A stretch of 64,000 bases of DNA from Gp13-AA77 sp035949375 (lineage in GTDB: Bacteria; Acidobacteriota; Terriglobia; UBA7540). This document shows, one piece after another, positions 27,932 through 35,772 of this stretch (position 1 is its first letter; the number at the start of each line of letters is the position of its first letter). The stretch lies in the NCBI GenBank assembly GCA_035949375.1, contig DASZIG010000050.1:1-64000 (forward strand). The letters are read 5' to 3'. The translations under genes and the position numbers were made by a program. The notes under the pieces were generated by a model. The model had not been told where the DNA came from. It saw nothing but the letters and a program-made list of their open reading frames with translations, and did no database searches.

Positions 27932-28033
27932 CGCTGCCGAACGGAGTCCGCTTTCTGCAAGACTGGCCGCCGGGATAGTCCTGGCGGCCTCTTTGTTTCA
28001 GCAAGAGGCTGCCAATGTCCGTGGTCTTCCAAC

Positions 28034-28052
28034 GTACACTGTTTCTGTGTAC
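28034..28052. promoter_or_regulatory. Palindrome GTACAC-N7-GTGTAC, probable toxin-antitoxin operator
   Basis: Perfect six-base arms with a seven-base spacer end 11 bases before the antitoxin start codon at 28064. This is the size and placement of VapB autorepressor operators. The coding part downstream is decayed, but the palindrome itself is intact. Confidence 0.55.
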
Positions 28053-28063
28053 ACCAGACCCGT

Positions 28064-28278
28064 ATGAAGAACGTCACCCTCAGTGCCGACGGACGAGCTT
28101 ATCGAGCACCGGCTCTTATGCCGACGCGCTCCGCTTGTTTGGCCGTCATCACCTTTCCCGGCACGATTCCTTGATTGTCGCTGCCGCCGCCCAAGCTGAA
28201 TGTGGGGTCTTGTACAGTGAAGATTTGCAGCACGGCCGGCGCTTCGATGGCCTGCAGATCGAGAACCCCTTTTTATAA
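28064..28278 (+). pseudogene. Collapsed vapBC toxin-antitoxin module
   Basis: The segment begins ATG with MKNVTLSADG, the start of a VapB antitoxin. In another frame, from about 28135, it continues as the last 45 residues of a PIN toxin: HDSLIVAAAAQAECGVLYSE then DLQHGRRFDGLQIENPFL, with the terminal PIN Asp/Glu motifs. The middle of both genes is missing, consistent with an internal deletion that fused the antitoxin start to the toxin end. It cannot make a working toxin. Confidence 0.7.
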
Positions 28279-28371
28279 TTCTCGAGCCGCCGTTTTCGCC
28301 AAAGATCGCGGTTCCTTTTCCGGGTGATACACTCTCCCTATGGTGATTAGCCCAAGTACACGCACGCGGAC

Positions 28372-28884
28372 TTGCTCGTGATGCCGGAGGACGGCAAGCG
28401 CAGGGAAATTCTCGACGGGGAGATGTTTGTGTCGCCGTCACCCTTTCTCCTTCATCAACTGATCGTCGGCCGCCTGGTGGCGGCGCTCTGCAGGTACCTT
28501 GAGCAACATCCCATCGGGAGAGTGCTGCTCTCGCCGCTGGACGTCATCTTCAGTGATCATGACGTTCTGGAACCGGACTTGATTTTTCTGCTCAACGAGC
28601 ACCGGGCCATCCTTCAGGATTGGATACGCGGAGTGCCTGACCTTGTCATCGAAGTCCTCTCGCCGAGCTCGATCTCGATGGATCGCGGCCCCAAGCTCAA
28701 AGCGTACGCCCGCTTCGGCGTGCCGAAGTATTGGATCGCCGATCCCGAGGCGCACGCCATCGAAGTGTATCGCCAGGGCGCCGGCGGGTACGAGTCAGTC
28801 GCAGCATGCGGCGTCCACGATTCCGTCAGGTCGCCGATGTTGCCGGAGTCAGCCCTACCGGCAGAACAGGTCTTCGAGGCATAG
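28372..28884 (+). CDS. Uma2-family (DUF820) putative nuclease, 5' end frameshifted
   Basis: About 170 residues with the Uma2 fold: 'PEDGKRREILDGEMFVSPSP', 'LEPDLIFL' and 'VPDLVIEVLSPSS', where Asp and the E-x-L pair are the PD-(D/E)XK-like active-site residues, then YARFGVPKYWIADP. The natural N-terminus would read MVISPKYTHADLLV from the ATG at 28340, but one base (a C in the run at 28351-28353) is missing. The gene therefore either starts inside at 28372/28381 or is broken. Function of Uma2 proteins is unknown; nuclease activity is inferred from fold. Confidence 0.75.
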   Translation: MLVMPEDGKRREILDGEMFVSPSPFLLHQLIVGRLVAALCRYLEQHPIGRVLLSPLDVIFSDHDVLEPDLIFLLNEHRAILQDWIRGVPDLVIEVLSPSSISMDRGPKLKAYARFGVPKYWIADPEAHAIEVYRQGAGGYESVAACGVHDSVRSPMLPESALPAEQVFEA

Positions 28885-28908
28885 ACGACGCTGGAGATGT
28901 AACCCGCA

Positions 28909-29448
28909 GTGGCGACATTCGAAAGAACCAAGCTGAAACTTAAGGAAGGCCACACCTGGGCGTGCCGTCCCGGCTACAAGATATGCGTTCTCGCTGAGGG
29001 AGCGTTGCGGTTCGATGTGCCCCGCGAATGGGTGATGGAGCCCAGTGACACATCGGTGAAGCTTTACGATCTCCCGCCGCCGGACGACAATTGCCGCCTG
29101 GAAGTTTCTCTGATCCGTCACTCGCAGATCGACTGGAGCGGGCTTGATCTTGACCGGCTGATCGGCACCGCAGTGGGCGCCCAGGCAGGCGGCGAGATTC
29201 AGGAAATCCATCGCCGGAGCCGTCCCGGTGTGGACGTCGCATGGGTCGAGAGGTCGAGCGTTGAGGACGGCAAAGAGGCCCGATCGCGGGTCGCGATCGT
29301 TCGCGGCGTCAACGCTCACGCCCTGATCACTCTCGACTTCTGGGCGACGGATGCCGGGCGTCTCGAGCCCGTCTGGGAAGAGATCGTGCGCTCGATCGAC
29401 GCGGGGCTTAAGGTCCAGGACCCGACCGTCGGCGAGCGGCGAATGTAA
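28909..29448 (+). CDS. Conserved hypothetical protein
   Basis: A 179-residue soluble protein starting with GTG and preceded by GGAG. It lacks a signal peptide or membrane segment. Its pattern ('L-R-F-D-V-P-R-E-W-V-M' early, 'A-L-I-T-L-D-F-W-A' late, then 'W-E-E-I-V-R-S-I') recalls the alpha/beta PsbP/DUF1795-like fold in which a predicted membrane-stress or user-response strand ends in a helix. I do not recognise the family with certainty. It follows the Uma2 gene by 24 bases. Confidence 0.6.
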   Translation: MATFERTKLKLKEGHTWACRPGYKICVLAEGALRFDVPREWVMEPSDTSVKLYDLPPPDDNCRLEVSLIRHSQIDWSGLDLDRLIGTAVGAQAGGEIQEIHRRSRPGVDVAWVERSSVEDGKEARSRVAIVRGVNAHALITLDFWATDAGRLEPVWEEIVRSIDAGLKVQDPTVGERRM

Positions 29449-29634
29449 AGACAGGCTGTCGCGTTCGCTTGTGGCTGTCTATAGGCCAGGCCCGCGTCAA
29501 TCTTCGGTTCGCAGGTGTGGGGCAGCGCGAGCGGGTCATCCATTCCTGCTGTTAGCGATCGATAGGAAAAGTCTGGCGGTGCCCTTGTTTCGGCTGTAGG
29601 AGCGGCCTTCCGTGGCCGTCCGAATCCTTTGTAT

Positions 29635-29778
29635 TCAGAACCAACCGCTGCGGTAGGCAATCCACCAGCTCAAGACCACAATTGGAAGTGTGGCCAGCAC
29701 CGCCCAGATGAAGGGCAGTGTGAAATCTGCGATCAGACCGAAGAACGCGAGGCTCAGCCAGAATATCTTCTTTTGCAT
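29635..29778 (-). CDS. Small membrane protein of 47 residues
   Basis: The frame from the ATG at 29778 encodes MQKKIFWLSLAFFGL, a polar break, then a second hydrophobic segment and ends AYRSGWF. Two transmembrane helices with a conserved-looking aromatic C-terminus are predicted. Longer in-frame starts add Arg-rich sequence without coding character. No strong ribosome-binding site is present. Function unknown. Confidence 0.5.
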   Translation of the reverse strand: MQKKIFWLSLAFFGLIADFTLPFIWAVLATLPIVVLSWWIAYRSGWF

Positions 29779-29996
29779 GGCCGCTTTGCTCGCAAGGGCG
29801 CCGGAATCCGCCCGGCCCCGCCGCGGTGGCTCGATGGTTCGGATTCTACCGCATTCGCTTCCACGGCGGCGAGCGTCGCGTTGACCGCCCTGCCGGATGG
29901 CCGGCCGGTCAGCCCGAACCCCTTCGGGCATTCGTCCGCCGCGGGCCGTTGCACGTGTTGAACCGTGATCAAGGCGGGCGCATCCAACCAACATCC

Positions 29997-30020
29997 ACTT
30001 AGGAGGCACTTAGGAGGTGC
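29997..30020 (+). promoter_or_regulatory. Duplicated Shine-Dalgarno region
   Basis: CTTAGGAGG occurs twice in tandem (29998-30006 and 30009-30017, from an 11-12 base duplication). The second AGGAGG is six bases before the ATG at 30024 and is the functional one by spacing. Confidence 0.6.
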
Positions 30021-30023
30021 ATT

Positions 30024-30923
30024 ATGTTTGCCATTACGGGTGCGACGGGAAATACCGGAAGCATTGTTGCCGGGAAGTTGCTGGCGGACGGTGAAAAGGT
30101 CCGCGTGATTGGCCGCGACGCGGGGCGCCTGGCGCGTTTCGTGCACCAGGGAGCCCAAGCCTTTGCGGCAGATGTCACGGACGCCGAGGCGCTGGCACGC
30201 GCGTTTGACGGCGCGAGCGCCGTTTACGCTATGGTTCCTCCCAACATGGGAGCCGCGAACGTGCGGGCGTATCAGGAAGAAGTTGGGGACGCGATGGTGT
30301 CGGCGCTGCAGAAGGCTGCGGTGTCCCACGTGGTTTTGCTGAGCAGTTACGGCGCCGATAAAGCCGAAAAGACCGGTCCGGTAGTTGGCCTTCACAACAT
30401 GGAACAGAAGTTGAACGCGATTTCCGGCCTGAACGCCATTTACCTGCGGGCCGGCTACTTCATGGAGAATTTGCTGCCGCAGGTGGATGTGATCCACAAC
30501 TTCGGCATCGTCGGCGGACCGGTTCGCGTGGACGTGAATCTGCCCATGATTGCCACCCGCGACATCGGCGCTGCCGCCGCCGGCATCCTGAAATCCGAAT
30601 TCAGCGGTAAGCAAGCGCACGAACTGCTCGGGCAGCGCGACGTGGCGTACAAGGAAGTTGCCTCGGTGATCGGCCGGGGGATTGGCAAGCCCGAGCTTGC
30701 GTACGTCCAGTTGCCGGCACAGCAGCTCAAGCCGGCCCTGCAACAGATGGGGATGTCTTCGAATATGGCGGATTTGCTGCTCGAGATGGCGGAGAGCCTG
30801 AACACCGGATACATGAGGGCGCTCGAACCGCGTTCGCCGCAAAACACCACGCCGACCTCGCTCGAGACCTTCGTCGCGGAAGAATTCGTTCCGCGTTATC
30901 AAGGGAAGGCCGCGAAAGCGTAG
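30024..30923 (+). CDS. NmrA/atypical SDR NAD(P)-binding protein
   Basis: The 299-residue protein begins MFAITGATGNTGSIVAGKLL, with the GxxGxxG dinucleotide-binding loop of atypical SDRs, then VRVIGRD at the second strand. LLSSYGADKAEKTGPV and YLRAGYFMENLL follow, as in NmrA and quinone oxidoreductase 2-like proteins. These sense or use NAD(P); a classic Y-x3-K catalytic pair is absent, so a sensor or isomerase/reductase role remains open. Strong duplicated AGGAGG. Convergent with the TonB receptor gene. Confidence 0.87.
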   Translation: MFAITGATGNTGSIVAGKLLADGEKVRVIGRDAGRLARFVHQGAQAFAADVTDAEALARAFDGASAVYAMVPPNMGAANVRAYQEEVGDAMVSALQKAAVSHVVLLSSYGADKAEKTGPVVGLHNMEQKLNAISGLNAIYLRAGYFMENLLPQVDVIHNFGIVGGPVRVDVNLPMIATRDIGAAAAGILKSEFSGKQAHELLGQRDVAYKEVASVIGRGIGKPELAYVQLPAQQLKPALQQMGMSSNMADLLLEMAESLNTGYMRALEPRSPQNTTPTSLETFVAEEFVPRYQGKAAKA

Positions 30924-30948
30924 CAGCCCCGCTCCCGGCGCGCGGCAA

Positions 30949-31009
30949 GCGGCTCTGCCGCCCCGCTGTGCGGAGAGGCTTCGCCTTTCCGGCAGGGCGG
31001 CAAAGCCGC
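30949..31009. terminator. Long imperfect hairpin between convergent genes
   Basis: Arms GCGGCT/AGCCGC, TGCCGCC/GGCGGCA and CGGAGAGG/CCTTTCCG nest around a CTTCG loop, giving a stem of about 20 bp. It occupies the gap between the convergent NmrA and TonB-receptor genes, so it may terminate both. A clear U-tract is lacking. Confidence 0.5.
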
Positions 31010-31036
31010 GAAAGCGCGGAGGGCGGAACGTGGCCT

Positions 31037-34000
31037 TCAGAAGATCATCTTCATGCCGAACTGGAGAATCCGCGGGTTGTGGGCGCCGGAAGCTTGCAGG
31101 AAGTTGCTGGTACCGAAGCAACTCGGGTCGCCCGCGGAGTTGTCGGTTCCTCCGGTGCAACTGTAGTAGTTGTTCACGCCGTTGAATTGCGTGTGATTGA
31201 AGATGTTGAAGGCTTCCGCGCGGAATTCGACCGAAGCCCTCTCGCGGATGGGAAAGTGCTTGAAGAAGCCCATGTCGAAGTTTAACCGCGACGGGCTGTA
31301 GAGAATGTTGCGGCCGGCGTTGCCAAAGGTCAAACCCTGCGGCTCGGCGTAGGCGCCGGCGTTGTAGAGCAGGGGCCCTTGAATGCCCGGCACATTCACC
31401 ACCGACGGTTTGGCGTTGATGTTGCCAATGATGTCGGCGTAGCTGGTGGACCCCACGCCGTTGGCGGCTCCCGCCGTGTCATAAATCGATGTCCCGTTCT
31501 CAATGCTGAACGGCGTCCCGGTCTGCGCGGTGGTAATTCCCGAAAGCTCCCAATTTCCGAAAGCCTTGTGGGTCCATCCCGCCCCCGACCCGTAGGGCAG
31601 CTCCCAGACGTATCCGACCGTAAAGATGTGGCGCTGATCGAAGCCGGAGCTTGAACGCGAGCGCTCCAGATCATAGGAGTCCACGAAACTCGAATCCTCC
31701 CGATCCGAGGAGTCATCGATCGAATGGCTATAGGTGTAGGCCAGGGTGAAGCTCAGGCGGCCTACGTCGCGCCGGGCCGACACCTGCAGTGCGTTGTAAA
31801 TGGAGTTGGCCCAGTTTTGCAGGTTGGTGATGCTGTCATAGCCGACGAAAGGCCGGTTGGGATTGGGATCGTTTCCGCACGCGACGCCCAGATTAATGGC
31901 CGCCTGCCCGGTGACCGGCTGTCCGTTGACGATTCCGGAGTTACAGATGTCGTTCGTGATGACCTGACCGGGTCCGAACGGGTTCTGGGACGCCGGCACG
32001 CCGGGAATCTGGTTCAAATCGCTTTGCAAGGTCAGGTGAGTGCCCTTGCTACCCACGTAGGCGACCGTGACCACGGTGTTGGGGAGCACTTCGCGCTGCA
32101 CGTCGAGGTTCCACTGCTGCACGTACGGCCACGTGACGCGGTTGGGCACGGCGGTGACCAGCAAGGGAAACAGCAGCGAGCCTCCGGCGCTGCCAATACT
32201 GTTGTAGCCCACCACGTTGTACTGACTGGGCGCGAGCACCCCTGGCGGATTGCCCTCGAGCGATTCTTCGTTGGCCTCGTTGCCGTTGGTGTGCTCGAAG
32301 AACATGCCGTAGCCGCCCCGCAGCGCGGTCTTGCCGTTGCCGCGCGGGTCCCAGGCAAAACCGAGACGCGGCGCCGGATTGAACAGGTGCCCTTTGAGGC
32401 ATCCCGCCGGAATTCCCGGGGCGCCGCACCGCACCATGCCGTCGAGCGCGTTAAGGTTGTACGTGCCGGGAACCAGGGCCCCTTGCTGGCCCGTCAGGCT
32501 CCCGTCGGGATCGAGCTCGGGCGCGGTGGCGGGACTGTACGCCTCCGGCTCAAAGTTGTATGCCTGCTTGTACTTTTCGCGATAGGTGCCGTACAGGCTC
32601 AGGCGGAAACCGAGGTTCAGCGTCAGGCGCGGAGTCGCGTGCCAGTCATCCTGGAAGTAGGGTTCGAGGATCTTGAAGCGGTTGTAATACTTCACCACCT
32701 GGTTCCATTGCTGGAACGAGGCGACGTTGCCCATCAGAAAATCCGCGAATCCATTTTGCGTGGTGATCGCCGATGAAGACGAAAAATTGACGATGCCTTC
32801 GAGGTTGGAGTTGTCGTCTTCGTTCTTTTGCGCCGCCACCGCATAAGCGCCGAACTGCAGGTTGTGGCTGCCGGCGATCTTGGTCACGTTGTCGCGAAAG
32901 GTGTAAGTGGGGTTGGAATTCTCCCAGGGGTAGAACCCCGGATCTTCCCCGATCCCGCCGCCGTACTCCAGGTTGCAGCAGATGGTCACGGCCGGCAGTT
33001 CGCCGCCGAATCCGTTATTGAAGATGCCGCCCATCTGGAAGCCCGCCGGACGCTGCACGTCTCCGACGGCGCTCAGATGAATGATGTCGGCCGTGTAGCT
33101 GAAGACGAACTCGTTCAACAGCGTCGGCGAGGCGTTGGCGGCAAGATGCGCCACCATGCTCATCCCAGGCCCGTGGAAGTCGGTCTGCACGGTGGGGAAG
33201 CTCGATTCCGCCAGGCTCCACAGTGTGTAAGGCTCGACCGTCGCCCAGGAATCGTGAATGTAGTGAACGAACATCCGCAGGCGCGGCGTCAGATTCTCGT
33301 CGATGCGAAACAGGTCCTCCCGCCAGGTGGTCGGTGTCGAAAAGCTGTCCTGGAAGAACGACTGCGCGCCGCTGCCGCTGTTGGGCGCGGGGATCAGCGT
33401 CATCAGATCCTGGGCCTGCGGCGTCACCATCACCTGGTTGCCGGGAAACGCATTGCCCGTGTTCGGATCAATCGGGCAGTCCACGCCCGATGTGGTGCCG
33501 GGGCAGACGTCCGAGAAATCCCCGCCGCGTTCCTGGTTGGACGGCACCTGTTGGTAGAATACGGCCGGATTGCGCTCGCGCCGCCACTCCTCCGACCAGA
33601 AGAAGAACGTCTTGGTTTTGTCGGTGTTGTAGTGGCCGGGAATGTAAAATGGCCCGCCCAACGTGAAGCCGAAATCATTTTTCTTGTAAGGCGCCCGGTT
33701 GACCGGAGGCGCTCCCGGCGCGGCGTCAAAAAAGTTGCGCGCGTTAAAGATCTCGTTGCGCGCGAACTCGAAGGCGTCTCCGTGAAACTGCCGGGTGCCG
33801 GATTTGATCTCCGTCTCGACCGTCCCCGATCCGTTGCGGCCGTACTGCGCGCCGTAGTTCGAGGTCAGCACTTCCACCTCGGCCACCGCGTCCACGTTGG
33901 GGTAGACGTTGATGGAGAAGTTTGACCCGTTGTCCATGTTGTCGCCGCCGTCGATCTCCCAGTTGTTGTATTCGGTGCGGCCGCCGTTGACGCTGTAGTT

Positions 34001-34540
34001 GACGTTGCCGATCAGCCCGACCACGCCCTCGTCCTGGCCGGTTTGATTGCTCACCCCCGGCACCAGCGTGATCAATTGGGTGAAGTTGCGGCCATTCAGC
34101 TCGAGCTGGCTGATCTCCTTGCCGGTGATAGTGCCCGACAGCTCCGAGGATTGGGTCTCGACCTGCGCCACCACGTCGCCGCGGACCGTCACTTGGCTGC
34201 TGGTCGTCCCCACGCGAAGCCGGGCATCGGCGCGCGCGTTTTCCGCCACGCGCAAAATGATCCCGTCTGCCTCGTACTTCTGGAATCCCGCGGTGGCGAT
34301 CGTCAGGTTGTACCGCCCTGCCGTCAGCCCCGCGACCAGGTAGTCACCCTGGGCGTTAGTGGCGGCGGTGCGGGTCACACCCGTGGCCGGGTTCGTGATC
34401 GCGATCTCGGCGCCGGCGATCACCGCACCGCTCGTGTCCGTCACCGTGCCGGTGATGGAGCCGGTGTCTTGCGCCCGGACCGGCGCGGCCAGGGAGCAGA
34501 CGGCGAGTGCAACGCCCGGCCACAATGAGATTCTTCTCAT
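31037..34540 (-). CDS. Oar-type TonB-dependent outer-membrane receptor with carboxypeptidase regulatory-like domain
   Basis: The protein of about 1167 residues has a signal peptide (ending PVRAQ-DTGS) and an N-terminal carboxypeptidase-like beta-sandwich (about 25-105, GSITGTVTDTSGAVIAGAEI). A plug domain follows (about 120-260, with QLELNGRNFTQLITLVPGV and VLTSNYGAQYGRNG), then a large beta barrel ending in the terminal strand ILQFGMKMIF, the Phe typical of outer-membrane insertion. Such Oar-like receptors are abundant in Acidobacteria and import large or glycan-type substrates with TonB energy. The ATG at 34540 gives a proper signal; AGGGG is upstream. It is followed within about 40 bases upstream by the isomerase-like gene on the same strand. 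Confidence 0.93.
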   Translation of the reverse strand: MRRISLWPGVALAVCSLAAPVRAQDTGSITGTVTDTSGAVIAGAEIAITNPATGVTRTAATNAQGDYLVAGLTAGRYNLTIATAGFQKYEADGIILRVAENARADARLRVGTTSSQVTVRGDVVAQVETQSSELSGTITGKEISQLELNGRNFTQLITLVPGVSNQTGQDEGVVGLIGNVNYSVNGGRTEYNNWEIDGGDNMDNGSNFSINVYPNVDAVAEVEVLTSNYGAQYGRNGSGTVETEIKSGTRQFHGDAFEFARNEIFNARNFFDAAPGAPPVNRAPYKKNDFGFTLGGPFYIPGHYNTDKTKTFFFWSEEWRRERNPAVFYQQVPSNQERGGDFSDVCPGTTSGVDCPIDPNTGNAFPGNQVMVTPQAQDLMTLIPAPNSGSGAQSFFQDSFSTPTTWREDLFRIDENLTPRLRMFVHYIHDSWATVEPYTLWSLAESSFPTVQTDFHGPGMSMVAHLAANASPTLLNEFVFSYTADIIHLSAVGDVQRPAGFQMGGIFNNGFGGELPAVTICCNLEYGGGIGEDPGFYPWENSNPTYTFRDNVTKIAGSHNLQFGAYAVAAQKNEDDNSNLEGIVNFSSSSAITTQNGFADFLMGNVASFQQWNQVVKYYNRFKILEPYFQDDWHATPRLTLNLGFRLSLYGTYREKYKQAYNFEPEAYSPATAPELDPDGSLTGQQGALVPGTYNLNALDGMVRCGAPGIPAGCLKGHLFNPAPRLGFAWDPRGNGKTALRGGYGMFFEHTNGNEANEESLEGNPPGVLAPSQYNVVGYNSIGSAGGSLLFPLLVTAVPNRVTWPYVQQWNLDVQREVLPNTVVTVAYVGSKGTHLTLQSDLNQIPGVPASQNPFGPGQVITNDICNSGIVNGQPVTGQAAINLGVACGNDPNPNRPFVGYDSITNLQNWANSIYNALQVSARRDVGRLSFTLAYTYSHSIDDSSDREDSSFVDSYDLERSRSSSGFDQRHIFTVGYVWELPYGSGAGWTHKAFGNWELSGITTAQTGTPFSIENGTSIYDTAGAANGVGSTSYADIIGNINAKPSVVNVPGIQGPLLYNAGAYAEPQGLTFGNAGRNILYSPSRLNFDMGFFKHFPIRERASVEFRAEAFNIFNHTQFNGVNNYYSCTGGTDNSAGDPSCFGTSNFLQASGAHNPRILQFGMKMIF

Positions 34541-34580
34541 GGTCTGGCCCCTGAATCTTCCCGCTCGCCGCGGGTTCAAG

Positions 34581-35540
34581 CTACGATGCCACCTGGTTCA
34601 AGACCCGCAGCAGACCCTCGAGGGAGCGCCGCGAGGTCTGCTGATGCGTCAGCCCCGGCGCCTCGAATTCGCATTCGAGCGACATCGATTCCTGGTAGTG
34701 GTCGCGCTGGAGTGCACGGAATTGGCCGGCAAGATCGATCTCGCCCTCGCCGGCGAAGGTTTCCCGGCAGTTCTTAAGGCCGGCGCCGCACGTCATGCCC
34801 TTCAGGTGAAGGTGCCAGATGCGGCTTTTATCGAGCGTCTGATAACCGTCCGGGTAGGAGACCTCGCCGTGCGTGTAGCCGTTGCCGACGTCCCAGTTGA
34901 ATCCCAGATTGGGCGCGGGCGCGAGCTTGAGAATGGCGGCCGTCTCGTGCCCGGTCCCGCCGTTGCACGATTCTTCGTCTTCGATCACCAGGCGGATGCC
35001 TTCCGCGCGCGCCGCGTCCGCGGCTTTGGCGAGATCCTCCGCGATTCGCGCGTAGAGCGCCGGCGGCTGGGCCACGCGCCAGAACGTGAATCCGCGCACC
35101 TTGTCCGTGCCCCAGGCGTGGGCCCGCTCTGAGGCGCGCTTCAGCAGTTCGATCTGGCCGGAGTAGGGGTAGGGGTCGGCCTGCTTGTGGATGGGATCGG
35201 TTCCCGGCAGCGTGCACTTGTAAAGCGCCGAATCCACGACCGAGCACTTGAAGCTGTATTGGTCGAGAAGCTGCCGGATGCGGCGGATCTCGTCGGCAGA
35301 CGCTTCGGTGTTGTATTTTCCCCAGACGGCGCGGATCTCCACCCAGCCGAGGCCGTAGCCCTTCATGATCTGGAGGGCTTCCTCGAAATCGGCGGAAAAG
35401 CCGTCGCTGATCGCGCCCAGTTTGAACCCCGCGAAAGGCTGGGCGGAGGGAGCCAAGCCCGGCAGGGATCGCAATCGCGGCAGCAGGAGGACGGCGCCCG
35501 AGAGTACAGTCGCGTTGGTCAGGAAAGCGCGGCGGCGCAT
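34581..35540 (-). CDS. Exported sugar phosphate isomerase/epimerase-like TIM-barrel protein
   Basis: The 319-residue protein has an Arg-rich Tat-like signal (MRRRAFLTNATVLSG) and a xylose isomerase-like AP-endonuclease-2 barrel. Ligand-type motifs are LVIEDEESCNGG, FNWDVGNGYTHGE, IWHLHLKGM and a late SLECEFE, giving the Glu/Asp/His set for a divalent metal. Substrate unknown. It lies directly upstream of the TonB receptor on the same strand (40-base gap), so sugar uptake and processing could be linked. ATG 35540 chosen; the TTG further out has no ribosome-binding site. Confidence 0.82.
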   Translation of the reverse strand: MRRRAFLTNATVLSGAVLLLPRLRSLPGLAPSAQPFAGFKLGAISDGFSADFEEALQIMKGYGLGWVEIRAVWGKYNTEASADEIRRIRQLLDQYSFKCSVVDSALYKCTLPGTDPIHKQADPYPYSGQIELLKRASERAHAWGTDKVRGFTFWRVAQPPALYARIAEDLAKAADAARAEGIRLVIEDEESCNGGTGHETAAILKLAPAPNLGFNWDVGNGYTHGEVSYPDGYQTLDKSRIWHLHLKGMTCGAGLKNCRETFAGEGEIDLAGQFRALQRDHYQESMSLECEFEAPGLTHQQTSRRSLEGLLRVLNQVAS

Positions 35541-35772
35541 ATGGAAACCCGGTAACGGCTCGCTCAAGACCGACGGGGGCTATCTTATCGCAGGTCGCGG
35601 CGCCAGGGAAATCGGCTTTCCTCCGCTGTCATTTGCGCCACCGGCCGGCCGGTCAAAGTAACGGAAACAAAACACGCGGGTAACAAAAATTTAACAGACC
35701 CCCCATAACCTGAGGATTGTCGCGGATGGCCGCCGTGCGGTCTCCGAATTCTACGCTGCGGGAGGAGATGAA

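Noticed and set aside
32828..33925. Plus-strand 365-residue frame opposite the TonB receptor
   Set aside because: Arg/His-rich composition with no domain, explained as an antisense shadow of the receptor gene.
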